64,000 bases of DNA. Source: an uncultured Collinsella sp. (lineage in GTDB: Bacteria; Actinomycetota; Coriobacteriia; Coriobacteriales; Coriobacteriaceae). The notes under the pieces were generated by a model, which saw nothing but the letters and a program-made list of their open reading frames with translations, was not told where the DNA came from and did no database searches. The stretch covers positions 1-64,000 of the forward strand of contig CABRFA010000005.1 in NCBI GenBank assembly GCA_902470065.1. Reading direction: 5' to 3'. Below, in pieces: positions 51,697-59,966 of the stretch; the stretch's first letter is position 1, and every line of letters starts with the position of its first letter. The position numbers and the translations under genes were made by a program.

Positions 51697-51731
51697 ACCA
51701 CCACAAAGGTGCCTGTCCCCAATGTGGTGGT
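51697..51731. repeat. Palindrome with GTGCCTGTCCCC core
   Basis: ACCACCACA and TGTGGTGGT, 9-nt arms around AAAGGTGCCTGTCCCCAA. The loop resembles the GGGACAG/CTGTCCC centres of other palindromes at 7917 and 61422. Confidence 0.5.
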
Positions 51732-51867
51732 TCGGAACATGTGGACGAAACAGCTTCGAAACACGCGATTTGTTCGTCAGGTGCCCAAAAACGCTTCTAC
51801 CTGCATCGTAATCAAAACGAAACATCTGCTCGTCGGCTTATGCGAAACTTTGCTGCAACAGTGCGAT

Positions 51868-51891
51868 ATTATCCATACTCGATAAAGCTCG
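51868..51891 (+). promoter_or_regulatory. Possible gdhA promoter
   Basis: In the AT-rich stretch about 60-80 nt before gdhA, TTGCTG is followed after about 18 nt by CATACT. Weak consensus match; coordinates approximate. Confidence 0.3.
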
Positions 51892-51945
51892 GGGCGCATG
51901 GGGCGCCTCGAACGACACTTTTCTTTTCCATCAATTGGAGGAAGC

Positions 51946-53301
51946 ATGAGCTACACGCAGAAAGTTCTCGAAGAGCTCAAGGCCCGCTATCCCGAGCAGC
52001 CTGAGTTCATCCAGGCCGCGACCGAGATCCTCGGCACCATCCAGCCGGCGCTCGACGCCCACCCCGAGTACGAGGAGGCCGCCCTGCTGGAGCGCCTCGT
52101 CGAGCCCGAGCGCATCGTCATGTTCCGTGTTCCCTGGGTCGACGACCAGGGCAAGGTTCAGGTCAACCGCGGCTATCGCGTCGAGTTCAACTCTGCCATT
52201 GGACCCTACAAGGGCGGCCTGCGCTTTAACCCGACGGTCACCCTGGGTATGCTCAAGTTCCTGGGTCTGGAGCAGATCCTTAAGAACAGCCTGACCACCC
52301 TTCCCATGGGCGGCGGCAAGGGCGGCTCCGACTTTGACCCCAAGGGCAAGTCCAACAATGAGATCATGCACTTCTGCCAGTCCTTCATGACCGAGCTCTA
52401 TCGCCACATTGGCCCCAACACCGACGTTCCCGCCGGCGACCTGGGCGTTGGCGGCCGCGAGGTTGCCTACCTGTTCGGTCAGTACAAGCGCCTGACCAAC
52501 GAGTGGACCGGCGTCCTTACCGGCAAGGGCCTCTCCTTTGGCGGCTCGCTCGCCCGTACCGAGGCCACCGGTTACGGTCTGGCCTACTTTGTGGACGAGT
52601 ACCTCAAGAGCCGCGGCGACTCATTCGAGGGCAAGAACGTCGTCGTTCACGGCTCCGGCAACGTCGCTATCTACGCGGTCCAGAAGGTCACTCAGCTCGG
52701 TGGCAAGGTGCTCGCCTGCTCCGATACCCACGGCTGGGTCGAGGATCCCGACGGCATCGACTACACCGTGCTCGAGCACATCTACAACAAGAAGCGCTCT
52801 GGCCACGACAAGGGCGTTACGCTCGCTATGTACGTTGACGAGAAGCCCAACGCCGTGTGGCACGAGGGCGACGGCCGCGGCGTGTGGCAGCTTCCCTGCG
52901 ATATCGCGCTGCCCTGCGCTCGCGAGAACACGCTGCTGCTCGAGGACGCCCAGGCGCTCGTCGCCAACGGCTGCAAGGTGGTCGGCGAGGGCGCAAACAT
53001 GCCCACGACCATCGAGGCCACGACCTACTTCCAGGAGAACGGCGTCGCCTTTATGCCCGGCAAGGCTGCCAACGCCGGCGGCGTGCTCGTGTCCGGCCTG
53101 GAGATGAGCCAGAACGCCGAGCACCTGTCTTGGACCTTCGAGGAGGTCGACGGCAAGCTCGAGCAGCTCATGCGCGGCATGTTCCACAACGTGGACGACA
53201 CCGCCAAGGAGTACGGCGAGGAGGGCAACTTTGTCATGGGCGCCAACATCGCCGGCTTCCTGAAGGTCGCCGATGCCATGCTCGCCCAGGGCGTCTGCTA
53301 A
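51946..53301 (+). CDS. gdhA: Glutamate dehydrogenase (hexameric)
   Basis: 451 residues, the length of class I hexameric GDH. PMGGGKGGSDFDPKG (about residue 125) carries the catalytic lysine; HGSGNVAIYAVQ is the dinucleotide-binding Rossmann loop. It interconverts glutamate and 2-oxoglutarate with ammonia; NADP is likely from length but cofactor is not certain. GGAGGAAGC precedes ATG 51946. Monocistronic, with a terminator at 53328. Confidence 0.95.
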   Translation: MSYTQKVLEELKARYPEQPEFIQAATEILGTIQPALDAHPEYEEAALLERLVEPERIVMFRVPWVDDQGKVQVNRGYRVEFNSAIGPYKGGLRFNPTVTLGMLKFLGLEQILKNSLTTLPMGGGKGGSDFDPKGKSNNEIMHFCQSFMTELYRHIGPNTDVPAGDLGVGGREVAYLFGQYKRLTNEWTGVLTGKGLSFGGSLARTEATGYGLAYFVDEYLKSRGDSFEGKNVVVHGSGNVAIYAVQKVTQLGGKVLACSDTHGWVEDPDGIDYTVLEHIYNKKRSGHDKGVTLAMYVDEKPNAVWHEGDGRGVWQLPCDIALPCARENTLLLEDAQALVANGCKVVGEGANMPTTIEATTYFQENGVAFMPGKAANAGGVLVSGLEMSQNAEHLSWTFEEVDGKLEQLMRGMFHNVDDTAKEYGEEGNFVMGANIAGFLKVADAMLAQGVC

Positions 53302-53327
53302 ATCTTCGCTCGATATAGCATGTGATG

Positions 53328-53360
53328 AGGCTCCCAGCCATTCCGGCTGGGAGCCTTTTC
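53328..53360 (+). terminator. gdhA terminator
   Basis: AGGCTCCCAGCC pairs with GGCTGGGAGCCT around ATTCC, followed by TTTC. Confidence 0.85.
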
Positions 53361-53377
53361 TATCCCGGAGGACTCCT

Positions 53378-53452
53378 CATAACTTGCGGTGAAATACGGA
53401 CTGTTTAGCGCCCCAGAACGGCTAATCAGTCCGTATATCACCGCAAGTTATG
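53378..53452. repeat. Palindromic repeat family A, copy 4
   Basis: 26-nt arms 53378-53403 and 53427-53452 with one mismatch and a 23-nt loop. Here the outer bases are AACTTGCGG/CCGCAAGTT where other copies have AAGTTGCGG/CCGCAACTT: a compensated change in both arms. Lies upstream of the molybdenum hydroxylase genes. Confidence 0.85.
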
Positions 53453-53531
53453 GATGGGTGGGTGGATTTTGTCCTAAAACGGTGTGCGGCCCCTCGTTTG
53501 GTACACTTAAAAGTACTGGACAAGTGAAGAG

Positions 53532-54446
53532 ATGGGGGAGAACGTGCTCAAGTTCGGTACCTACGTCCGTGTTGGAAACGCGGCCGAAGCCTATGAGCTC
53601 TTACAGAAGAACCGCAACAACAAGATTGTGGGCGGCGGCATCTGGATGCGCCTGGGTTCGCGTCGCGTGGCGACGGCGATTGACCTTTCGGCCTGCGGAC
53701 TCGATCAGATCGAGGAGACCGAGACCGAGTTTCGCATCGGCGCCATGTGCACCCTGCGCCAGCTCGAGCGCTATGTCGAGCTCAACGCGCTTGTCAACAA
53801 CGTCTTTGAGTTCGCCGTCCACGATATCGTGGGCGTGCAGCTGCGCAATACCGCCACAGTGGGCGGCAGCATCTACGGCCGCTTTGGCTTCTCGGACGTT
53901 CTCTCCGCCTTCCTCGCGCTCGATTCCTATGTTGAGCTGACAGGCGCCGGCCGCGTGCCGCTCGCCGAGTTTGTCGACATGGGCTACGTGCGCGACGTGA
54001 TCGAGCACGTGGTGGTCGTTAAGCACGATTACCGCGCAAGCTATGAGACCGTGCGCAAGGCCGCGACCGACTTCCCCTCGCTCAACGTCACCGCCGCCTG
54101 GTGGGACGGCTCCTGGCACGTCACCGTGGGCGCTCGCCCGCTGCGCGCGACCCTGCTGCAGGGCGAGGCGTGCGGCCTTACCAACGAGCATCCTTCCGAG
54201 GACGAGCTTCGCGCCCTGGCCGCATCCGTGCGCTCGCTGGGCTACGGCACCAACCTGTGGGGCTCGGCCGACTACCGCCGCCGCATCTCGGCCCCGCTCG
54301 CCATCCAGGCCGTGCGCCGCGCCGCCGGCATCGAGCTTTCGGCCGCGCTTGCCCGCGAGCTCGAGGGCGTGCAGATTCCTAAGTTCGCCACGGACGAGTA
54401 TTCCTGCCGCCGCGTGCCCGGCGTCGATTCTAGCGAGGTGCGCTAA
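53532..54446 (+). CDS. Xanthine dehydrogenase-type FAD subunit
   Basis: 304 residues of the CoxM/XdhB-type FAD-binding family. KIVGGGIWMRLG (about residues 31-42) and RNTATVGGSIYGRF (about residue 103) are the FAD-contacting loops; the C-terminal CO-dehydrogenase flavoprotein domain follows. Transfers electrons from the [2Fe-2S] clusters to NAD+. GTG at 53544, with GGGGGAG before it, is an alternative start. Overlaps the next gene by 1 nt. A -10-like TACACT lies at 53502. Confidence 0.85.
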   Translation: MGENVLKFGTYVRVGNAAEAYELLQKNRNNKIVGGGIWMRLGSRRVATAIDLSACGLDQIEETETEFRIGAMCTLRQLERYVELNALVNNVFEFAVHDIVGVQLRNTATVGGSIYGRFGFSDVLSAFLALDSYVELTGAGRVPLAEFVDMGYVRDVIEHVVVVKHDYRASYETVRKAATDFPSLNVTAAWWDGSWHVTVGARPLRATLLQGEACGLTNEHPSEDELRALAASVRSLGYGTNLWGSADYRRRISAPLAIQAVRRAAGIELSAALARELEGVQIPKFATDEYSCRRVPGVDSSEVR

Positions 54447-57277
54447 TGGCTGCCAAACTCATCGATCTTTCCTTTACGCTCAACGGCCGCAAGGTCAAGG
54501 TTCAGATTGCCCCCGACACCATGCTCTTTGCGCTGCTGCGCGAGCAGGGCTGCGCGTCGGTGCGCTGCGCCTGCGAGACCACCAACTGCGGTCTGTGCAC
54601 GGTGTGGCTCGACGGCGACCCGGTGCTGAGCTGCTCGGTTCCCGCCGCTCGCGTCGAGGGCCGCTCCATCACCACGCTCGAGGGCCTTAAGGCCGAGTCC
54701 GAGGCGCTCGCCCGTGCGATGGCTGCCGAAGGCGCCGAGCAGTGCGGTTTTTGCGCCCCCGGTCTTATCATGAACGTGCTGGCGCTTGCCCGCGCCGCCA
54801 AGGAGGACCCGAGCCTCGTCGCCACGCGCGAGGAGCTCTCGCGCCAGCTCGCCGGCAACCTCTGCCGTTGCAGTGGCTACGAAAGCCAGCTGCGCGCCAT
54901 TGTGCGCTTCCTCAACGAGTCCGGCGTGCAGGTTGGCTTTGAGATGCCCGAGCTGCCCGTCAACGAGACGAGCTCCGACGGTGTCGCGTACAAGCAGATC
55001 ACCAAGAAGCAGCCCAAGAAGGACTCGAAGGCCCTGCTCGAGGGTCGTCCCGTCTACACGGGCGACATGGTGCCCGCCGGCGCCCTGATCGTCAAACTCA
55101 AGCGCAGCCCCTATGCCCGCGCCAAGATCCGCTCCATCGATACGTCGCGCGCCCTGAAGGTGCCCGGCGTCGTGGGCGTCTACACCTACGAGGACGTGCC
55201 CAAGCGCCGCTTTACCATCGCCGGCCAGAGCTATCCGCAGCCGAGTCCCTACGACCGCCTGATTCTCGAGAACCTCGTCCGTTACCAAAACGAGGAGGTG
55301 GCGATCGTCGCCGCCGAGACCGAGGAGGCTGCCGACAAGGCGCTCAAGCTCATCAAGGTCGACTACGAGGTGCTCGAGCCCCTGCTCGACTTTACCCAGG
55401 CACTCGATAACGACATCGTGGTCCACCCCGAGGGCGACGTGACCTTTATGTTCCCGCAGGGCGGCGACGTTCCGCGCAACCTGGTGTGCAGCGGTACCAG
55501 CGATTTTGGCAACCTTGACGAGGCCTTCGCCCAGAGCGACATCGTCTTTGAGCGCACCTACACCAGCCAGGCCACCCAGACCGCGCCCATGGAAACCTTC
55601 CGCGCCTTCGCGACGACCGATGCGTTCGGGCGTATCTCGGTGACCACCTCTACGCAGGTACCCTTCCACGTGCGCCGCATGGTCGCTCAGTCGCTCGACA
55701 TTCCGCAGTCGCAGGTGCAGGTCATTAAGCCGCGCATCGGCGGCGGCTTTGGCTCCAAGCAGACGGGCTGCTGCGAGATCTTCGTGGCGTTTGTCACCCA
55801 GCAGACCGGCCGTCCGAGCTATTGCTGCTACACCCGCGAGGAGACCATCACCGCGGGCAACTCGCGCCACCAGATGCAGATGACCGTTAAGCTGGGCGCC
55901 ATGAACGACGGCACCATCACGGCCATCGACCTGCATACGCTGTCCAACGCCGGCGCGTATGGCGAGCATGCCACCACGACGATCGGCCTTTCGGGCCACA
56001 AGAGCCTGCCTATTTACAACCATGTGAAGGCGAGCCGCTTTAGCTGGGACGCCGTCTACACCAACACCAACCGCGGCGGCGCGTATCGCGGCTACGGTGC
56101 CACCCAGGGCCAGTTTGCCGTGGAGAGCGCCGTCAACGAGCTCGCCGACATGCTGCACATGGACCCCGCCGACCTGCGCCTTAAGAACATCGTGCGCGAG
56201 GGCGAGATCATGCCGCAGTATTACAACGAGAAACTCAACGCCTGCGCGCTCGACCGCTGCCTGCTACGCGCAATGGACATGATCGGTTGGCGCGACAAGC
56301 CACTAGCCGTCGACCTGGGCGACCGCGTGCGTGCTCTGGGCTGTGCGCTCACCATGCAGGGCTCGGGCATCTCCAATGTCGACATCGCCGGCATCGACAT
56401 GCGCCTGGAAGAGGACGGCTTCATTACCATCGGCACCGGCGCCACCGATAACGGCATGGGCGTCGACACGATCCTGGCGCAGATTGCCGCCGAGGAGCTG
56501 GGCGTGGAGAGCTCGCTGATCGTGGTGCGCGGCGTGGACACAGATGTGTCGCCGTTCGACGCCGGCTCGTACGCGAGCTCGGGTACGTACGTGACGGGCC
56601 TTGCCGCCAAGAACGCCGCGACCGAGCTGCGCGAGAAGATTTGCGCCAAGGCCGCCCAGATGTGGGATGTGGACGCCACCGATGTGGTCTTCGATGGCCA
56701 GTACGTGCGCCTGTCCGACGAGCGTGCCGCGCGCGAGCAGAACCGCTACCTCACGCTGCGCGACTTTGCCAACCTGTGCGTCAAGAACATCGCGGGTGGC
56801 GACGCGCTCACCTCGCATGCCTCTGCCTGCCTGCCCGTTTCGCCCCCGCCGTTTATGGCCGGCATTGCCGAGGTCGAGGTCGACAAGGCCACCGGCAAGG
56901 TGACTGTGGTGGACTACGCGGCGGCCGTCGACTGCGGCACTGTGATCAACGAGGCGCTCGCGCGCGTCCAGGCCGAGGGTGGCATTGCCCAGGGCATCGG
57001 TCACGCGCTCTACGAGATTGTCGAGCACGACGACCGCGGTCGCCTGCGCACCGGCAACTTTATGAGCTACAAGCTGCCCACGCGTCTGGATATCGGCAGT
57101 ATTCGCGTGGCCTTTGAGCCGAGCTACGAGCCGACGGGCCCGTTTGGTGCCAAGTCGATCGGCGAGGTCGTCATCAACACGCCGCTCGCCGCCGTGGCCT
57201 CGGCCGTCGCACACGCCACCGGCCACCAGGTTCGCTCGCTGCCGATCACGCCCGAGAAGGCCCTGCTGGGGGAGTAG
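54446..57277 (+). CDS. Fused [2Fe-2S]/molybdenum hydroxylase, xanthine dehydrogenase type
   Basis: 943 residues: two [2Fe-2S] domains at the N-terminus (CACETTNCGLC...SC about residues 41-64; CGFCAPG and CRCSGY about residues 105-146), then the Mo-binding subunit. The Mo site has RIGGGFGSKQ, GGAYRGYGATQ and the catalytic glutamate in GAKSIGEV near the C-terminus. In most bacteria the iron-sulfur and Mo parts are separate; this fusion resembles selenium-dependent xanthine dehydrogenases such as the Enterococcus faecalis enzyme. Substrate is a purine or related N-heterocycle by inference. Selenium dependence cannot be read from sequence. Confidence 0.88.
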   Translation: MAAKLIDLSFTLNGRKVKVQIAPDTMLFALLREQGCASVRCACETTNCGLCTVWLDGDPVLSCSVPAARVEGRSITTLEGLKAESEALARAMAAEGAEQCGFCAPGLIMNVLALARAAKEDPSLVATREELSRQLAGNLCRCSGYESQLRAIVRFLNESGVQVGFEMPELPVNETSSDGVAYKQITKKQPKKDSKALLEGRPVYTGDMVPAGALIVKLKRSPYARAKIRSIDTSRALKVPGVVGVYTYEDVPKRRFTIAGQSYPQPSPYDRLILENLVRYQNEEVAIVAAETEEAADKALKLIKVDYEVLEPLLDFTQALDNDIVVHPEGDVTFMFPQGGDVPRNLVCSGTSDFGNLDEAFAQSDIVFERTYTSQATQTAPMETFRAFATTDAFGRISVTTSTQVPFHVRRMVAQSLDIPQSQVQVIKPRIGGGFGSKQTGCCEIFVAFVTQQTGRPSYCCYTREETITAGNSRHQMQMTVKLGAMNDGTITAIDLHTLSNAGAYGEHATTTIGLSGHKSLPIYNHVKASRFSWDAVYTNTNRGGAYRGYGATQGQFAVESAVNELADMLHMDPADLRLKNIVREGEIMPQYYNEKLNACALDRCLLRAMDMIGWRDKPLAVDLGDRVRALGCALTMQGSGISNVDIAGIDMRLEEDGFITIGTGATDNGMGVDTILAQIAAEELGVESSLIVVRGVDTDVSPFDAGSYASSGTYVTGLAAKNAATELREKICAKAAQMWDVDATDVVFDGQYVRLSDERAAREQNRYLTLRDFANLCVKNIAGGDALTSHASACLPVSPPPFMAGIAEVEVDKATGKVTVVDYAAAVDCGTVINEALARVQAEGGIAQGIGHALYEIVEHDDRGRLRTGNFMSYKLPTRLDIGSIRVAFEPSYEPTGPFGAKSIGEVVINTPLAAVASAVAHATGHQVRSLPITPEKALLGE

Positions 57278-57318
57278 GCGAGGAGGCGCTGTATCCGCTC
57301 ATTGCCTAGCCCGGGGGA

Positions 57319-57357
57319 ACTGCAGCCCACTTTTCAACTGAATTGTGGGCTGCAGTT
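57319..57357. repeat. 13-bp inverted repeat after the hydroxylase operon
   Basis: AACTGCAGCCCAC (57319-57331) and GTGGGCTGCAGTT (57345-57357) with a 13-nt loop, no T-run. The right arm runs into the tandem repeats that follow. Confidence 0.65.
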
Positions 57358-57500
57358 TCCGTTTGAGGCCCTTGGCGGAAAGTGCATCCCGGAATAGGGG
57401 CTCAAAACGGGTTGCAGTTTCCGGTTGATGGCTATAGCGGAAATTGCATCCCATTCCGAGGCCCCAAGCCGGGACACGCTTTCCGGCGCATGGCCAGCAC
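57351..57500. repeat. Degenerate tandem repeats of about 62 nt
   Basis: TGCAGTTTCCG begins at 57351 and again at 57413; each unit continues to a CGGAAA..TGCATCCC block (57375-57390, 57438-57452) so each can form a small TTTCCG/CGGAAA hairpin. A third, decayed unit begins near 57475 (CGCTTTCCGG). No coding potential recognised in 57278-57708. Confidence 0.55.
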
Positions 57501-57523
57501 CGCCTGACTGCCGGGTCCCATCG

Positions 57524-57592
57524 AAGTTGCGGTGGAATAGGGGCTGTTTTGGAGGACTGGAGCCCCAAACAGTCCCTATTCCACCGCAACTT
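57524..57592. repeat. Palindromic repeat family A, copy 5
   Basis: 26-nt arms 57524-57549 and 57567-57592, one G-T mismatch, 17-nt loop. Carries GGTGGAATA/TATTCCACC where other copies have GGTGAAATA/TATTTCACC, a second case of matched change in both arms. Confidence 0.85.
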
Positions 57593-57708
57593 ATGAGATG
57601 GGGCGGCGTGCTCTATTGGCTTGCACTCGTGGTGAGGTCGTGAGCTTGTAAAAGGTGTGCGTGCGCTTGCCGTTCGTATCTGCTATCATTCCTAGTCTGT
57701 GCGCTCAT

Positions 57709-57792
57709 GCGGGCGTGGCGGAATTGGTAGACGCGCCAGATTTAGGTTCTGGTGGGATTCCCGTGAAGGTTCGAGTCCTTTCGCCCGCACCA
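57709..57792 (+). tRNA. tRNA-Leu (TAG)
   Basis: 84 nt with encoded CCA. Acceptor GCGGGCG/CGCCCGC, anticodon arm CCAGA-TTTAGGT-TCTGG (anticodon TAG), long variable arm, T-arm AAGG-TTCGAGT-CCTT. TATCAT at 57684-57689 may be its -10. Confidence 0.95.
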
Positions 57793-57829
57793 ATGCACCT
57801 GCGTCGGCTCCCGCCGTCGCGACTCTTTG

Positions 57830-57859
57830 TTGCATAAAGGTACCAGCACCTCAGATAAG
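57830..57859 (+). promoter_or_regulatory. Possible tig promoter
   Basis: TTGCAT (57830-57835), 18-nt spacer, GATAAG (57854-57859). It would give a very short leader. Read-through from tRNA-Leu is also possible. Confidence 0.35.
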
Positions 57860-57883
57860 CTGGGCAGTATGAGGAGGAACGTG

Positions 57884-59182
57884 TTGAACATCACCGCTTC
57901 TGACGTCAAGGACGCCAAGCTCACCGCTACGGTCACCATCCCGGCCGCCGACGTCGACGCCGCGATCAAGAAGGCCTACAAGGACACCGCCAAGAAGTAC
58001 CGCTTCCCGGGCTTCCGCGCCGGCAAGGCTCCCCGTCCGGTCATCGACTCTGCTCTTGGCGCCGAGGCTACCCTCGCTCAGGCCACCAACGATCTGATCG
58101 CCGCCAACGAGCCCGTCGTCCTCAACGAGCTGGACATCGTCCCCACCAAGAACGGTGACTACAAGGAGCTCGACCTCGCCAAGGATCACGAGGACTACAC
58201 CTACACCGTCGAGTTCTCCCTGCGTCCCGCCGCTGAGCTCTCCTCCTTCGACGCTGTCGAGATCGAGATGCCCCCTGCGGAGGTCACCGAGTCCGAGATC
58301 AACAACCAGGTCGAGATGCTCCTCAACTACCGTGCCACCTTCGAGGACGTCGAGGGTCGCGCCGTCGAGGCCGAGGACTACGTCACCGTCGACCTCAAGG
58401 CCGTCGAGAACGCCGACAACTTTGCCGCCGAGGGCCGCATGCTCATCGCCGGTAGCGACAGCAACCCCAAGGAGTTCAACGAGGCTCTGATCGGCGCTAA
58501 CGTTGACGACGTTAAGACCGTCACCTGGACCGACGAGGTCGAGGAGGGCGAGGAGGCCGAGACCCACACCGTCGAGGTCACCGTCAAGGGCATCAAGGTC
58601 CGCAACACCCCCGAGCTCACCGACGAGCTCGTCAAGTCCGACTTTGGCTTCGACAGCATCGAGGCCATGCGCGACGCCATCAAGATCGAGATCGAGCAGG
58701 ACAAGGCTTCTCGCCTCCCGGCCGAGAAGGAGAACCGTTGCGTCTCCGCTCTCGCCGAGCGCCTGCAGCTCGACGAGATGGATGCCGACTACGAGCAGTC
58801 CGTCTTTGAGGAGCTTGGCCAGAACTTCCTGTCCAACCTCGCTGCCCGCGGCATGACCCTGGACACCTGGCTGCCCGCTTCCGGTCTGACCATGGAGCAG
58901 TTCATCGGCGACCTGCACAAGCAGGCCAACGACGTTGCCCGTGAGTCCCTGGCTCTGGACGCCCTCGCCCGTGAGCTCAAGATCGAGGTCACCGAGGACG
59001 ACATCAACGCCGAGTTCGAGAAGGCTGGCGTCAAGGACGTCGAGGCTTCCAAGGCCGAGTTCATCGCCGATGGCCGTATGCCTGCTGTCCGCGAGTCCAT
59101 CCGTCGCTCCAAGGCCGTCGACCACCTGGTTGAGAACGCCAAGGTGACCGAGGTCGACGAGACCGCCAAGGACGCCGAGTAA
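57884..59182 (+). CDS. tig: Trigger factor
   Basis: 432 residues. N-terminal ribosome-binding domain with the signature PGFRAGKAPRPV (about residue 41), a central FKBP-like prolyl isomerase domain (about residues 150-235) and a helical C-terminal chaperone domain; acidic end. It meets nascent chains at the ribosomal exit. The TTG at 57884 (6 nt after GGAGG) is preferred; GTG 57881 and ATG 57869 are in frame. Upstream of clpP-clpX, the usual order. Confidence 0.93.
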   Translation: MNITASDVKDAKLTATVTIPAADVDAAIKKAYKDTAKKYRFPGFRAGKAPRPVIDSALGAEATLAQATNDLIAANEPVVLNELDIVPTKNGDYKELDLAKDHEDYTYTVEFSLRPAAELSSFDAVEIEMPPAEVTESEINNQVEMLLNYRATFEDVEGRAVEAEDYVTVDLKAVENADNFAAEGRMLIAGSDSNPKEFNEALIGANVDDVKTVTWTDEVEEGEEAETHTVEVTVKGIKVRNTPELTDELVKSDFGFDSIEAMRDAIKIEIEQDKASRLPAEKENRCVSALAERLQLDEMDADYEQSVFEELGQNFLSNLAARGMTLDTWLPASGLTMEQFIGDLHKQANDVARESLALDALARELKIEVTEDDINAEFEKAGVKDVEASKAEFIADGRMPAVRESIRRSKAVDHLVENAKVTEVDETAKDAE

Positions 59183-59258
59183 TTCTCGCCACCTTGCCCG
59201 CGAGCGCATGGGTGCGCCCGTGATGGGGTAAAGTTATACACCGGTTATCCGGTTGCTT

Positions 59259-59303
59259 CGTACGGTGCCAGCCAATGCATAGCATGCGGGCACCGTACGT
59301 TTA
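59259..59303 (+). terminator. Hairpin between tig and clpP
   Basis: CGTACGGTGCC (59259-59269) and GGCACCGTACG (59289-59299) form a perfect 11-bp stem followed by TTTAT. A weak terminator or an operator for clpP. Confidence 0.5.
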
Positions 59304-59344
59304 TCTAGAACCACTATTGGTCCGTAAGAGAAATGGAGATGCGT

Positions 59345-59965
59345 ATGATCGCCAAGTTCGATTCCGCCCTCGTGCCATACGTTATCGAGCAGACGCCGCG
59401 CGGCGAGCGCAGCTACGATATCTATTCGCGCCTGCTCAACGACCGCATCATTTTCTTGGGCGAGGAGATTAACTCCGTCAGCGCCAACCTGGTCGTTGCC
59501 CAGCTGCTGCATCTTGAGAGCCAGGATGCCGAGAAGGATATCTCGCTCTACATCAATTCGCCCGGTGGCGAGGTCTACTCCGGCCTGGCGATTCTGGACA
59601 CCATGAACTTCATCAAGCCGCAGGTCTCCACCATCTGCGTCGGTATGGCCGCGTCCATGGCCGCTGTGCTGCTTTCGGCCGGCGCCAAGGGTAAGCGCTT
59701 CTGCCTGCCGCACTCCAAGGTCATGATTCACCAGCCCAGCGGCGGTGCCCAGGGTCAGCAGACCGAGATTGAGATCGTTGCCGAGGAGATCAAGAAGACT
59801 CGCCGCGAGCTCAACCAGATCCTGTCCGACGCCTCTGGCCAGCCTATCGAAAAGGTCCAGGCCGATACCGAGCGCGACAACTACCTGACCGCTTCTGAGG
59901 CCCTCGACTACGGTCTGATCGACCGTATCGTCACCTCGCGCGATCTCGCCGCGAAGGACGCCTAG
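59345..59965 (+). CDS. clpP: ATP-dependent Clp protease proteolytic subunit
   Basis: 206 residues. Catalytic Ser in GMAASMAAVLL (about residue 100), His in HSKVMIHQPSGG and Asp further on; YINSPGGEVYSG forms the oxyanion strand. Assembles as a tetradecamer with ClpX. Three in-frame ATGs (59333, 59339, 59345); GGAG 6 nt before the third favours it. clpX begins 1 nt after the stop. Confidence 0.96.
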   Translation: MIAKFDSALVPYVIEQTPRGERSYDIYSRLLNDRIIFLGEEINSVSANLVVAQLLHLESQDAEKDISLYINSPGGEVYSGLAILDTMNFIKPQVSTICVGMAASMAAVLLSAGAKGKRFCLPHSKVMIHQPSGGAQGQQTEIEIVAEEIKKTRRELNQILSDASGQPIEKVQADTERDNYLTASEALDYGLIDRIVTSRDLAAKDA

Positions 59966-59966
59966 G

